64,000 nt of DNA from Parashewanella spongiae (GCF_004358345.1 NZ_CP037952.1:2170001-2234000), one strand, 5' to 3'. Shown: positions 19,870-34,348, counted from the stretch's first letter. Notes: generated by a model from the sequence alone, not told the origin. Numbers and translations are program-made.

Positions 19870-22644
19870 TTAATGGATAGACTCGCTTAATACTATCATT
19901 CCTGAGTTGAATTTATCCTCGATAAACTCAAGTCCAAATTCATCTTTGAGAAAACTTATCATTCCATTTTTTAAAGTATTATTGCCATGGTATCCAGTTA
20001 TGATCGATGTTATCTTGGGTTCATTGTTTTGTTTGTGGTAACAAAATAATAGTTTTGCGAAAGCTAATGGAACACCTTGAATATGTGTATCATTACCTGA
20101 ATGGTCTTCGAAGATTTTATCCATATGCAAATCGATACAATGATTCATTAAGCCAACATTTTTTTTATATATTCCTTGTGCTATCCCTTTATCAATCATG
20201 CTTGCGAAATTATCTTTTTCAAGCGGCGCAAGATGAGCATGCACTTGTAAAAAAGTACTCATGTCACATTTGTTCATTATTTTTTCTAAATACCACATTC
20301 CCGTGTCAAATTCCTTAGCCTTAATACATACTTTAATAAAGGCATTGTAAATGGCAACATCAGGCTTGATGCCCCATTGTTGTATTAAGCTGGTTATAGC
20401 TGTATCGCCATCGCCCAAAACCAATGATTTTGCCTCTGTAAAACGCACCATTTCAGCGCAGGCCGTCAGCAAATTTATGCAGGTGATTAGACTGGCCTTT
20501 AATGACAAATGAGGTGCCATCACGGGCTTATCACCACACACTAGTTGCCAAGCACTATCAAACTGGCCCGTTTTAGCGCATACCGTGATAAAAGCATTGT
20601 AAATGGCAACATCAGGCTTGATGCCCCATTGTTGCATTAAGCTGGTTGTATCTGTATCTGTATCGCCATCGCCCAACACCAATGATTTGGCTTCTGCATA
20701 ACGCCCCGTTTCAGCGCAGGCAGCCAGCAAATTCATGCAGGTGATTGAATCTACCTTTAGTGGTAGATGAGGTGCTATCACAGGCTTGTCACCACGCACC
20801 AGTTGCCAAGCACTATCAAAATGGCCAGTTCTAGCGCATACCGTGATAAAGGCATTGTAAATGGCAACATCAGGCTTAATGCCCCATTGTTGCATTAAGC
20901 TGTCTGTATCGCCATCGCCCAACACCAATGATTTGGCTTCTGCATAACGCCCCGCTTCAGCGCAAGCAATTAACAAATTCATGCAGGTGATTGAATCTGC
21001 CTTTAGTGGTAGATGAGTTGCAATCACGGGTTTGACACCACACACCAGTCGCCAAGCACTATCAAACTGGTCAGTTTTAGCGCATACCGTGATAAAAGCA
21101 TTGTAAATGGCAACGTTAGGCTTGATGCCCCATTGTCGTATTAAGCTGGCTGTAACTGTAGTTGTATCACCCAATACCAATGATTTGGCTTCTGCATAAC
21201 GCTCCATTTCAGCGCAGGCAGCCAGCAAATTCATGCAGGTGATTTGATTGGCTCTTAATGGTAAATAAGGTGCCATCACGGGCTTATCACCACACACCAG
21301 TTGCCAAGCACTATCAAACTGGCCTGTTTTAGCGCATACCGTGATAAAGGCGCTGTAAATGGCAACGTTAGGCTTGATGCCCCACAGTTGCATTAAGCTA
21401 GCTGTATCGCCATCGCCCAACACCAATGATTTGGCTTCTGTAAAACGCTCCATTTCAGCGCAGGCTGTCAGCAAATTCGTGCAGGTGATTTGATTGGCTT
21501 TTAATGGCAAATGAGGTGCCATCACGGGCTTATCACCACACACCAGATGCCAAGCACTATCAAACTGGCCAGTTTTAGCGCATACCGTGATAAAGGCGCT
21601 GTAAACGGCAACGTTAGGCATGATGCCCCATTGTCGTATTAAGCTGACTGTATCTGTATCGCCCAACACCAATGATTTGGCTTTTGCATAACGCCCCGCT
21701 TCAGCGCAGACCGTCAGCAAATTCAGGCAGGTGATTTGATTGGCTTTTAATGGCAAATGAGGTGCCATCACGGGCTTATTACCACACACCAGTTGCCAAG
21801 CACTATCAAATTGGCAAGTTTTAGCGCATACCGTGATAAAGGCATTGTAAATAGCAACATTAGGCTTGATGCCCCACTGCTGCATTAAGCTGGTTTCAGC
21901 TGCATTGCTTAGTACCAATCTTTTGCCATCTGAAAAATTTAAATTTAACTTAATTAATATCAGTAATAGTATGCATGTTTTCGCTTCATAGGACGATTTA
22001 AATAGAGTTATGTCACTAAAAATACCGTTGAATTTAGATGAATGACTGTCAGAAAACTCGGCTGCTTTGTGTAACATTTTATGGATTAGTCTTATGTCCC
22101 ATGATGTTTCCATGACCTGTTTGTCGTTTTTTAGGGTCTGAATGATTTCAATAAGCTGCGAAAGTTTAGTGCAACCACCAATTAATACATTTAACTCAAT
22201 ACCGAGTTGATTTTTGCTTTTTTGTTTAAGTTTCCAAGAGTGAATAAGTGAACTGGTCTGAGTAAAAAAGGGATCTGGGGAGGAAGGTTGTTGCTGTAAT
22301 TGCTTGGGATACTGAGTGCTCGATTTTGGAGTAATGGGACGGGGCTCAGTTGTAAAACGTCGGCAAACATTACTTGGCTTCTTACAATACTGAGTCTCTC
22401 GTGTGCGAGAGTTAAAGCGAGTCGATGATGGTTTATTGTTGAAAAAATCATACAGATTTTGTCTATCAGTTTTGCTTAATAGTTGATAACACTGTTGTAA
22501 CTCTTCATCACTATCAAACTTTGAAACCTCAAAGTTCAGATATAATACGGCTTCGCTTGGGTATTCTTGGAGACTTTTAAGCATGAATCTATATATTGAT
22601 TGTTGCTCAGCAGGAGTGCGCACTGTCGCCATCACATTACTCAA
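19870..22644 (-). CDS. Pentatricopeptide-repeat (PPR) protein
   Basis: 924 residues. From about residue 225 to 800 it is a regular array: PNVAIYNAFITVCAKTGQF followed by DSAWQLV, then ITCMNLL-ACAE-GRYAEAKSLVLGD. Each half matches a 35-residue PPR helix pair. I count six full double units (about 75-85 residues each) plus flanking halves. PPR proteins bind single-stranded RNA in organelles and are rare in bacteria. The frame begins at TTG 22644; ATG 22632 is an alternative start. The first 220 residues are divergent. No signal peptide. The repeats are alike at the DNA level, which implies recent expansion. Confidence 0.8.
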   Translation of the reverse strand: MSNVMATVRTPAEQQSIYRFMLKSLQEYPSEAVLYLNFEVSKFDSDEELQQCYQLLSKTDRQNLYDFFNNKPSSTRFNSRTRETQYCKKPSNVCRRFTTEPRPITPKSSTQYPKQLQQQPSSPDPFFTQTSSLIHSWKLKQKSKNQLGIELNVLIGGCTKLSQLIEIIQTLKNDKQVMETSWDIRLIHKMLHKAAEFSDSHSSKFNGIFSDITLFKSSYEAKTCILLLILIKLNLNFSDGKRLVLSNAAETSLMQQWGIKPNVAIYNAFITVCAKTCQFDSAWQLVCGNKPVMAPHLPLKANQITCLNLLTVCAEAGRYAKAKSLVLGDTDTVSLIRQWGIMPNVAVYSAFITVCAKTGQFDSAWHLVCGDKPVMAPHLPLKANQITCTNLLTACAEMERFTEAKSLVLGDGDTASLMQLWGIKPNVAIYSAFITVCAKTGQFDSAWQLVCGDKPVMAPYLPLRANQITCMNLLAACAEMERYAEAKSLVLGDTTTVTASLIRQWGIKPNVAIYNAFITVCAKTDQFDSAWRLVCGVKPVIATHLPLKADSITCMNLLIACAEAGRYAEAKSLVLGDGDTDSLMQQWGIKPDVAIYNAFITVCARTGHFDSAWQLVRGDKPVIAPHLPLKVDSITCMNLLAACAETGRYAEAKSLVLGDGDTDTDTTSLMQQWGIKPDVAIYNAFITVCAKTGQFDSAWQLVCGDKPVMAPHLSLKASLITCINLLTACAEMVRFTEAKSLVLGDGDTAITSLIQQWGIKPDVAIYNAFIKVCIKAKEFDTGMWYLEKIMNKCDMSTFLQVHAHLAPLEKDNFASMIDKGIAQGIYKKNVGLMNHCIDLHMDKIFEDHSGNDTHIQGVPLAFAKLLFCYHKQNNEPKITSIITGYHGNNTLKNGMISFLKDEFGLEFIEDKFNSGMIVLSESIH

Positions 22645-22859
22645 TAAGTGAATGAATTAACAGGCTAAGAAATAACGCACTAAAAAGATAAATACAAAAA
22701 TATTCAGCTTTAAGGCATTCTATAAATGTATAACAGAAGATTATCGACCACACAGGGAGCCGTTTCGTAGCTCATAGTTGTGCCTCGGAATCAAAAAAAT
22801 AATGAAATTGAGCGGAAATTGGTAATATTGAGGAATGGGTTCGTTCGATATTAAACTTT

Positions 22860-23080
22860 TTTATCCATTACAATTGCTCATGCCTTAAACAGATAGACTC
22901 ACAAATAGCACAAAATTCAATCCTGAAAGATCAACATACCCTAATCACATCCTCTGAATTGCCTAAAGAATTGTCAAAATACTAGGGTCTGTTGATCTTT
23001 CGTGATTGTTTTTGCTGCGATAAATTGGTTATTTTATGCAAGGCAGGGTTTGTGAGGTTTGGTTATTCCAAATAAGAAAG
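22860..23080. repeat. Family C remnants around a group II intron fragment
   Basis: 22860-22925 matches the right end of family C (AAATAGC...GAAAGATCAACA), and 22986-23080 matches the left end (GGTCTGTTGATCTTTC to CCAAATAAGAAA) preceded by CTAG. The left part is cut at 23080, where the intron fragment begins. Without target duplications its history is unclear. Confidence 0.6.
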
Positions 23081-23740
23081 CCATTGATGGCCAATCTTAT
23101 CAAAGCAAGCTTGAATGTCTCCCTCAAGAACCCAATGCGCCGAGCCTCTTTTACACAAGCAATTGAAGCATTGTGTGGTTGCGTCTGATGCACAACGGTT
23201 AGGATGAAACCCATAGCTGTTTGGGTCGGCGAGCGTTTCTGCTATAGGCTCTAATGCTAGAAGATGAAGCGCTTGGTGCGCTCTGTCTATCATGCAAGGA
23301 ATGCCTAATGGTCTAAGCTTGCCGTTTTTCTTGGGGATGTAGATACGCCTGAGCGGTTTGGTTTTATAGCCTTTCCTGCTCAGTTGATGAACCGCAGTCA
23401 TACGGCGAGCATCAGTATTCCATATTATGCCGTCTATTCCCGGCGTTTTACTGCCTTTGTTTTGTGAAACTCGTTTTACAGCCAGTAGTTTGGCTGATTT
23501 CGAGTGAGTTAGCAGCCATTGCAAAGCCTTAGCTTTGCTCTTTCTGCCTTCTCGAATTGCCTTTGCAATACGTATCAGAAGCTTTAATACGTGCTTTTCA
23601 ACCGCCTTCCAGTTAATGGATTGCCATTGTATGCCGCAGGGAGAGGCACTTATTTCAGGTGAAATAATCATTTGCGTTTCTCCATAAATAAAGTTCTTCA
23701 AACTCTCTTGCAACGGAAGACCAGCTGGAAGTGGGCTCAC
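23063..23740 (-). pseudogene. Group II intron reverse transcriptase/maturase, 3'-truncated
   Basis: The 225-codon frame has the N-terminal segment INWKAVEKHVLKLLIRIAKA, the RT0/RT1 block TPGIDGIIWNTDA, RRIYIPKKNGKLRPLGIP and SYGFHPNRCASDA. It ends at ACFDKIGHQWL, just after the RT3 motif that carries the first catalytic aspartate. The YADD block, the maturase X domain and the rest are missing. The last codons are fused to the family C remnant at about 23080, so the protein cannot act in splicing or mobility. Confidence 0.85.
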
Positions 23741-24173
23741 TTTCGTGCCAGATATTCATCTGTATCTGCATCATTACAATGCAGCGTTTGCTTTCTCCAG
23801 CCTCCTTTACCTGCACCACCATCAGCTTTCTTCGCAGACAGCTTTCCCAAAGGGAGTGATACAGGCTTACCGTGTTCCGTATGTCACGTTAGATGCCTAC
23901 TATAGTGCGGAGAGCGTGTCGATCACGAAAGAACACGAGGAAATTTCTTTACCTGCTCTCGGTGCCTTTTGGCTACAGCGTAATAACCACTTCCGCTGTT
24001 TCAAGCATGACGCACCTTACATAGGTTCACTTACATTCATCATACTGACTACCTAGCACTTACCCGATTCATGTGGTTATCAGGAGGAACGTCCTCTCAC
24101 GATTATTTTCCCGTCGAATCGACTTCGTTACATTGTCAGACTCGCTACTTTATTCAGAGTCCTAGGTTGGGGA
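23741..24173 (-). mobile_element. 5' part of the truncated group II intron
   Basis: Structured non-coding sequence upstream (in the sense of transcription) of the truncated RT. It has several short complementary arms, as expected of domains I to IV. I could not fix the 5' splice boundary. The short frames here are not genes. Confidence 0.45.
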
Positions 24174-24266
24174 CTCAGCCTAAATAATGTGAAGATATAA
24201 GGAGAAAGTTCCGTTGTTTTAAAAAGTTAGGAACATGTAAAGGTAATATGTCCATTTAGTTCTTTC
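24174..24266. repeat. Family H repeat, copy 1
   Basis: A 93-bp stretch from CTCAGCCTAAATAATG to TAGTTCTTTC, repeated essentially unchanged at 45626-45718. It contains AAAGTTCC / GGAAC arms. It may be the end of an unidentified mobile element. No coding potential. Confidence 0.55.
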
Positions 24267-24632
24267 TAAATGATGTTAGCTAAAATTTCAAATTCAAAAA
24301 AATGCCAGATTTTGTTATTTTAACCTTAAAAATAAGGTTAAAACTAGATGTTTTTACCGAAATGGCGACTAAGTGGTTTTAAAAGTGAAAGCCATTTACA
24401 GGTATTTTTATTTGTTCGCTTACAGAAAATCAATAAGTTAAAAAACTAACATCAATTAGGCTGAACACCCCCTAGGTTCATCTGGTGATACAGAAGGTTC
24501 ACTCAAAGCGGTGAACAACGCTTCATACGACTTCACGTCGCACTCATCGCCGCTTGCTGCTGGGTAGTTTATTTTAAAAATCGATAGATGATGTTAAGGC
24601 TTCAGCTGTGAGTCGTGTCATGCTTGTATTAA

Positions 24633-24866
24633 CCTAGATACATCAGTTGACTGCGTTCTCAAGCATAGAAAAAATGGCTGATAGTAAGGCGTAGCTTGCA
24701 GCAAGTAGTTATTCTACTTGCAAAAGTTACAACGCAGATAGCAGTCATTTTAGCAAGCTTGTGAGCGTAGAGCACTTCACTCATTGGGTGAAAGCCATGA
24801 TGATAAAGTCATCTTATTGACTCAAACAGTTACTCATATACTCAGCGTTCAACTGATGTTTTTAGG
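24633..24866. repeat. Family A miniature element, reverse orientation
   Basis: 234 bp, reverse complement of the copy at 19570-19802, with the ends CATCAGTTGACTGCG and CAACTGATGTTTTTAGG. Flanks are TTAA on both sides. It is non-coding and fills most of the gap before the GNAT gene. 24267-24632 between it and family H holds nothing I recognise. Confidence 0.75.
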
Positions 24867-25062
24867 GTTAATGATTGCAATTACAATAATGCTTGGCATG
24901 TTACCGCTTTGAATGATGCGTTTTTATGTGAACTTGAAAGGTTACAAAATAAGACAAAAGTATAATAGGTATTTCTGTGCTAATCTCGTGTAATAATAGT
25001 GTCATTATTAGTGATGTAGGATAGAGCTATTTAATCTCAATATGCCATAAAGTGGAGCTTGA

Positions 25063-25515
25063 ATGGATTGCAAAATAGTAAAGGCCACAATAGATGATTT
25101 AGCAGAAGTTGCAAGGTTATTCGATGAATACAGACAATTTTACAGCCAATCATCGGATATTGAACTTGCTACACATTTCATTAAAAGTCGAATACTAGAG
25201 CAAAGCTCAGTCATTTTTTTAGCAAAAGATAGCTTGAATGTGGGATTGGGTTTTGCTCAATTATATCCGAGCTTCTCTTCAATAAGCGCAAGACCAACAC
25301 TTATTTTAAATGATTTATATGTCTCAAAATTTGCTCGGTGTGTAGGGGTAGGAAAAACTCTTATTTCACGATGTAATAGCTATGCAATAATGGAAGGTAT
25401 TGTTCATATAGGATTACAAACTCATAAAGAAAATAAACAAGCTCAATTATTGTATGAACGTTTAGGGTTCATTCAAGATGAAGAGTTTTTATCTTATGGC
25501 TATGAGGTGTGTTAG
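25063..25515 (+). CDS. GNAT-family N-acetyltransferase
   Basis: 150 residues. Seen: a GNAT fold with the acetyl-CoA loop RCVGVGKTLI (R-x-x-G-x-G/A, about residues 88-97) followed by a helix, and the C-terminal N-x-x-A-x-x-L-YERLGF motif. The GNAT fold transfers acetyl groups to amines; the substrate is not predictable. GGAG lies about 6 bp before the ATG. It is a stand-alone gene flanked by ordinary small genes. Confidence 0.82.
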   Translation: MDCKIVKATIDDLAEVARLFDEYRQFYSQSSDIELATHFIKSRILEQSSVIFLAKDSLNVGLGFAQLYPSFSSISARPTLILNDLYVSKFARCVGVGKTLISRCNSYAIMEGIVHIGLQTHKENKQAQLLYERLGFIQDEEFLSYGYEVC

Positions 25516-25553
25516 TCTGCCTATATTAGCCATTAATTAAGTTTGAATTAAGT

Positions 25554-25949
25554 ATGAATAGAATTACTCAACTAGTATTTATCTGCTTTGTACTCGTTCT
25601 ACCATTACCAACCTATGCTGATACGGCCGAAAATAAATTTTTGAATGAAGTGATCCAATGTGCTTCATATTATAAAATCAGTAGCGACGCCCTTATTGCA
25701 ATGAATGCTCCGCAAATGAAGGGGATTGCAGATAAACTCAAGCTATCTCATCAAAAAAGTCTGGAACTTGCTCTTAAATATGATAAATCAGCCACAAGTA
25801 AATTTGCTGAAATAGAGAATCAGCAAATTGCAGAAATGAAAGCTAGTAGTGGGTTGCGGGAGTTAATGAATCAATACCGCACTAAATGCCAGCAAATTTT
25901 AGCTGCCCCTGATGAAAGGCTGAAATATTGGCAAATGGTCGAAATGTAG
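25554..25949 (+). CDS. Small secreted protein of unknown function
   Basis: 131 residues with a signal peptide (MNRITQLVFICFVLVL up to a PTYADTAE cleavage region). The mature part is helical, with two cysteines (CASYY and TKCQQ) that could pair in the periplasm. I do not recognise the family. It starts 38 bp after the GNAT gene on the same strand. Confidence 0.6.
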   Translation: MNRITQLVFICFVLVLPLPTYADTAENKFLNEVIQCASYYKISSDALIAMNAPQMKGIADKLKLSHQKSLELALKYDKSATSKFAEIENQQIAEMKASSGLRELMNQYRTKCQQILAAPDERLKYWQMVEM

Positions 25950-26048
25950 GGTTGATTTAAAATTTATATTTAATGTTTGAAATAAGAAATAAGTTTTACC
26001 TGTCTACTACACTAGGTTTTTAGCTTAGCTGAGCAAGGTACAATTAAT

Positions 26049-26423
26049 ATGTTTTTCATTGCAGGTTTTTTAGCCGTTTTAACAGTGTTTGTTTGCCATT
26101 TGTTAGGCTTTAGATCTAAATTCCCTCGACAAGAGTCTTTGGTTCAAGCATTAGATGTAAAAAGTGAAAAAATTTACTATCACTACATAACATTATTTCA
26201 TATTGTTTCAGGAGCCGTGCTGTTTTTGACGTGTTTTGACGTTATTGCGAAAACTCACTTATATGGTTTGTTATCCTTTATCGCTTTAAACTACTTTTTG
26301 TTTTTTGTGTGGAGAGCATACTCCATTTTTGTTAGTGGCTATAAATCGACTGTTTTTGGAAAGATAGAGTTGTTAGGTTTGTTATTGGCAGGTGTTTTTT
26401 GTTTGTCTTCTTTATATATGTGA
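26049..26423 (+). CDS. Small inner-membrane protein
   Basis: 124 residues with about four hydrophobic segments (an FFIAGFLAVLTVFVCHLLGF start and an LLGLLLAGVFCLSSLYM end). No recognised catalytic motif. It is followed by a terminator hairpin shared with the convergent pepP. Confidence 0.6.
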   Translation: MFFIAGFLAVLTVFVCHLLGFRSKFPRQESLVQALDVKSEKIYYHYITLFHIVSGAVLFLTCFDVIAKTHLYGLLSFIALNYFLFFVWRAYSIFVSGYKSTVFGKIELLGLLLAGVFCLSSLYM

Positions 26424-26430
26424 ATTTTTA

Positions 26431-26460
26431 GCCGCCTCTATTCATTGATGGCGGCATTTT
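26431..26460. terminator. Probable bidirectional terminator
   Basis: Stem GCCGCC / GGCGGC with a 13-base loop, followed by ATTTT on the plus strand and preceded by TTTTTA. It lies between the converging small membrane protein gene and pepP. Confidence 0.6.
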
Positions 26461-26471
26461 AAATCAATTCA

Positions 26472-27782
26472 TTATTCGCTTTGCATAATATTCTCGATAT
26501 CTTCAATAGTTCTTGGTATGGCGGCAGATAAATTTTCGTGTCCAGTTGTTGTCACTAAAATATCGTCTTCTATTCTAATACCAATCCCCCTATAAGCTTC
26601 AGGTATATCATCCGCAGACTCAGGTATGTAGATTCCGGGTTCAATAGTGAACACCATATTTGGTCGAAGTTTTATCCAGTTGTCTTGCTCATCATGGTAT
26701 GGTCCTACATCATGAACATCCATTCCAAGCCAATGGCCGGTTTTATGTACAGTAAATCGCTTATATGCATGGGAGGCCATGACTTCTTCGAAAGTGCCGG
26801 TTAATAACCCTAGTTCTATTAAGCCTCTGGCCATAACTTCCATGCATGTTTCGTAAAGAATATTCCATGAGGTGTTGGGCTCGACTTTCGATATAGCAGA
26901 ATCTAAAGCTGAAAGTACTATGCTGTAAATTTGTTTTTGTTCAGCACTAAAACGTCCATTGATAGGGTAGCTTCGAGTAATATCAGAAGCATATTTTTTG
27001 TATTCAGCACCAGCATCTATGAGAAGCATTTGGCCATTTTTCAAAACAGAATTGTTAGCTTCATAATGTAAACACATAGCATTATTGCCGCTAGCAACAA
27101 TATTTGGATAAGCTACCTCTTTACAACCATGTGCTCCAATCGATTGATAGAATTGTGCTGAAAGTTCGGCTTCATTGACATTCGGTGCGCAACGTTTCAT
27201 CACTTCTTTATGTCCGTCAATCGAAGCGGCAACAGCAGCTTTTACTGTGTTTATTTCTAGTTCTGACTTGATAAGGCGGGTAGCGTGTATAATCGGGGCT
27301 AACGATTCAATACTACGGTATTGTTTAATAACATCAAATCCACAGGTTTGGCGTTGCCGGTTAACAATCGGAATCAATGAAGAGCTAATGATATTAAGTT
27401 CATCACTCAGGTATATGCGCTTAATGCCTTCAAGATATTTTTCAAACTCAGATGGAAAACTATCTATGGGTAGGGCATTTGTTGCGCCATGAATTTTAAC
27501 TGCTCCTTCTATACCTGCACGCTCTCCAAAATTTGTTTCTTGATGGGGATTTTTGGGTCTACAAAAAAGCGTGAAGTTATCATTTGACTCATCTCTTGAA
27601 ATTAATGCAATCGCATCGGGTTCATCAAAGCCAGTAAGATAATAGAAGTCATTATCCTGCCTAAAGGAATACTTTATGTTCTTACTGCGAACTTTTTGTT
27701 GATACCCTACTAAAATGACAAGGCTAAACTCTGGTAATTTATCTAAAAGTTCAGTGCGACGCTTTTGAAAAACATTTTCCAT
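26472..27782 (-). CDS. pepP: Xaa-Pro aminopeptidase (M24B)
   Basis: Cytosolic manganese aminopeptidase that removes an N-terminal residue before proline. Seen: an N-terminal creatinase-like domain with DNDFYYLTGF, then the pita-bread catalytic domain with LIDAGAEYKKYASDITRS, HKTGHWLGMDVHDVGPY, EPGIYIPE and RIEDDILVT, which carry the Asp, Asp, His, Glu and Glu metal ligands in order. 436 residues is normal for PepP. It is convergent with the upstream small gene and divergent from gmhB. Confidence 0.93.
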   Translation of the reverse strand: MENVFQKRRTELLDKLPEFSLVILVGYQQKVRSKNIKYSFRQDNDFYYLTGFDEPDAIALISRDESNDNFTLFCRPKNPHQETNFGERAGIEGAVKIHGATNALPIDSFPSEFEKYLEGIKRIYLSDELNIISSSLIPIVNRQRQTCGFDVIKQYRSIESLAPIIHATRLIKSELEINTVKAAVAASIDGHKEVMKRCAPNVNEAELSAQFYQSIGAHGCKEVAYPNIVASGNNAMCLHYEANNSVLKNGQMLLIDAGAEYKKYASDITRSYPINGRFSAEQKQIYSIVLSALDSAISKVEPNTSWNILYETCMEVMARGLIELGLLTGTFEEVMASHAYKRFTVHKTGHWLGMDVHDVGPYHDEQDNWIKLRPNMVFTIEPGIYIPESADDIPEAYRGIGIRIEDDILVTTTGHENLSAAIPRTIEDIENIMQSE

Positions 27783-27930
27783 TCCTTGGCCCCTAAAAAT
27801 TTCCTAATTAAGTAACTTGTATATAATATTCATTACAATACCTGTTGATGGTTTTTATAACAACTCTGGCATTATTGGTGATTTTTGAATAAATGAATGA
27901 AATAATGACAATGTACAATAATTCATAAAA

Positions 27931-28494
27931 ATGTTGGAGCAGCGCTTGAATAAAGCCATTTTTTTAGATCGTGACGGTGTTATTAATAAAGACTTCGACT
28001 ATGTCCATAAAGTCGATGACTTTGTATTCATAGAAGGTGTATTTCAGGCGTGTAAAGAGCTTAAAGCCATGGGATACATGCTAGTTGTAGTCACGAATCA
28101 GTCGGGTATCGCTCGTGGTATGTATTCAGAAGATGAGTTCCACTCTTTAACAGAATGGATGGATTGGAATTTTGTAGATAAAGGTATCGAGTTAGATGGG
28201 ATATATTTTTGCCCGCATCACCCCGAGAAAGGTATAAATGAGTATAGGCAAGAATGTGATTGTCGAAAACCGAAACCCGGTATGATTACAAGCGCAGCTA
28301 GTTTTTTGAAAATCGATTTATCTCAATCAGTGATGGTAGGTGATAAGCATGATGATATGTTAGCAGCACATAATGCAGGTGTTCCAACTCGAGTGTTAGT
28401 TCGTTCTGGTAAAAAAATTGCGGTGAGTGATGTAGCGTCAACAGTCATTGACAGTATCGCAAGCTTGCCAAAATATCTTCAAAGTATGCAATAA
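27931..28494 (+). CDS. gmhB: D-glycero-beta-D-manno-heptose 1,7-bisphosphate 7-phosphatase
   Basis: HAD-family phosphatase of the ADP-heptose pathway for lipopolysaccharide core. Seen: FLDRDGVINKDFDYVH with the nucleophile and acid Asp pair, VVTNQSGIARG, the zinc site CPHHPEKG...CDCRKPKPGM and MVGDKHDDM. Start is uncertain: ATG 27931 gives 187 residues, but a TTG at 27946 with TTGGAG 6 bp upstream gives the family-typical MNKAIFLDRDG start. It is followed by the rRNA operon promoter region. Confidence 0.93.
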   Translation: MLEQRLNKAIFLDRDGVINKDFDYVHKVDDFVFIEGVFQACKELKAMGYMLVVVTNQSGIARGMYSEDEFHSLTEWMDWNFVDKGIELDGIYFCPHHPEKGINEYRQECDCRKPKPGMITSAASFLKIDLSQSVMVGDKHDDMLAAHNAGVPTRVLVRSGKKIAVSDVASTVIDSIASLPKYLQSMQ

Positions 28495-28579
28495 ACGCAA
28501 TATTTTGTTGGTTTGTTGAGCGTTAAGGGTGAAAAGTGTACGGCTGAATGATTTGGTGTTATTTTTATTAAAAAAGCAC

Positions 28580-28607
28580 TTGCAGAGTTCGTTCAGATCT
28601 CTATAAT
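28580..28607 (+). promoter_or_regulatory. rRNA operon promoter
   Basis: TTGCAG (-35) and TATAAT (-10) are separated by 16 bp and followed by a GC-rich GCGC discriminator, the pattern of stringently controlled rRNA promoters. The 30 bp upstream are A/T-rich (TTATTTTTATTAAAAAAG), as in an UP element. About 340 bp to the 16S start. Confidence 0.8.
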
Positions 28608-28665
28608 GCGCAACCACTGACACGGCAGATGACGTGTTTATGATTAACTTCAACAAGTTAATCAA

Positions 28666-28677
28666 TGCTCTTTAACA
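28666..28677 (+). promoter_or_regulatory. boxA antitermination site (leader)
   Basis: TGCTCTTTAACA matches the boxA consensus exactly. In rRNA leaders it recruits the NusB-S10 complex that lets polymerase read through terminators. A second copy precedes the 23S gene. Confidence 0.85.
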
Positions 28678-28943
28678 ATATATCAAGCAAATCTGTGTGA
28701 GCACTCACAGAGATTGACAAAATCGAAACTGTATTGGTTTATCACTTCGGTGAATAGATTAAGCAGTCAAAAATTTTCTCAATTAATTGTGTTCACGCAA
28801 ACTTTCAAAGTGATTACTTACGTTAAGTAAATAAGCATTTTGAACATGCAAATTTGGTTTACTTTCCTTTTCATAAAGAGAAGTAAGTCAAATCGACAGA
28901 ATTCATTGAGCAGAAGCTTTCATTAGCTTCGAGCAAAAACTTT

Positions 28944-30484
<1,541 letters not shown>

Positions 30485-30687
30485 TCGACACGATTTTGTT
30501 GTTTTTGTAGAGTGTTCACACAGATATGCTTGATATAAAGAAAGAATAAAAGCTCAAAATAGACATTTTTGAGGATTTTGTGCGTTAATCAAGGCACTTG
30601 AAGAGACTCACAAGGAGTGAACATAAGTTCATGACTTAGAATCGATGAGAGTAACGCTGAGTAACACGCAAAAGGCCAAAAAGAAAT

Positions 30688-30764
<77 letters not shown>

Positions 30765-30895
30765 AATCTTCGTTATTTCTGCGTTAGATTTCTCCTCGTT
30801 TATAAAACTAAACGTCGTCAAAATCTGCCTTGAATTAACTCGATTTGGCTTTGCCAACTTGATTGGTTTTTTGATTTTTATTCATTGCATGTAAT

Positions 30896-30971
30896 GGGGC
30901 TATAGCTCAGCTGGGAGAGCGCCTGCCTTGCACGCAGGAGGTCTGCGGTTCGATCCCGCATAGCTCCACCA
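30896..30971 (+). tRNA. tRNA-Ala (TGC)
   Basis: 76 nt with anticodon TGC in loop CTTGCAC, T-loop TTCGATC and encoded CCA. It is the second spacer tRNA, in the usual Ile-Ala order. Confidence 0.95.
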
Positions 30972-31017
30972 TTACATCTTATAATGTTAATTATGAGAGG
31001 CATGCACAGTTAGAGAG

Positions 31018-31053
31018 GCCAAAGATAAAACATAATTTATCTTTGGCTTTTTT
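31018..31053 (+). terminator. Terminator-like hairpin inside the rRNA operon
   Basis: Stem GCCAAAGATAAA / TTTATCTTTGGC (12 bp) with a 6-base loop and then TTTTTT. It is between tRNA-Ala and the second boxA, so it would stop transcription before 23S unless antitermination is active. This is a structural call; termination has not been shown. Confidence 0.6.
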
Positions 31054-31059
31054 AAGCCC

Positions 31060-31070
31060 GTTCTTTAACA
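31060..31070 (+). promoter_or_regulatory. boxA antitermination site (spacer)
   Basis: GTTCTTTAACA, seven bases after the terminator-like hairpin and about 270 bp before the 23S start, where enterobacterial spacers also have a boxA. Confidence 0.75.
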
Positions 31071-31339
31071 ATTTGGAAAGCTGATAGTAGGATTTATTGT
31101 TCATTTGAATAGTAAATCATACGAAAAATCTCAAAAACGATGCATTACATTAAATGGTAAAGCATCAAGAGTTCTCAAACACTTTATTAAGTGTCTTGAA
31201 TATTCAAAACTAAGGCGATATCAGCATCAACTTACCCGTTGATGCAATGATTATCAGTAAAAACCAGCTAGTTGCAATGCAGCTCAATGATGTTAACGAC
31301 TTGTTTTTTAGCAAGAAGTGAAACTCATCTGGGTTGTAT

Positions 31340-34348
<3,009 letters not shown>

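Noticed and set aside
20350-21900. Regular DNA repeats that could suggest a CRISPR array or tandem-repeat locus
   Set aside because: The period is about 230-250 bp, not 60-70 bp, and the repeats are an in-frame protein array in the 924-residue PPR gene.
23672-24056. Two overlapping plus-strand frames
   Set aside because: They run antisense through the structured 5' region of a group II intron and show no protein signature.
24450-24600. Possible tRNA-like or riboswitch-like structure after family H
   Set aside because: No cloverleaf or conserved core could be drawn.
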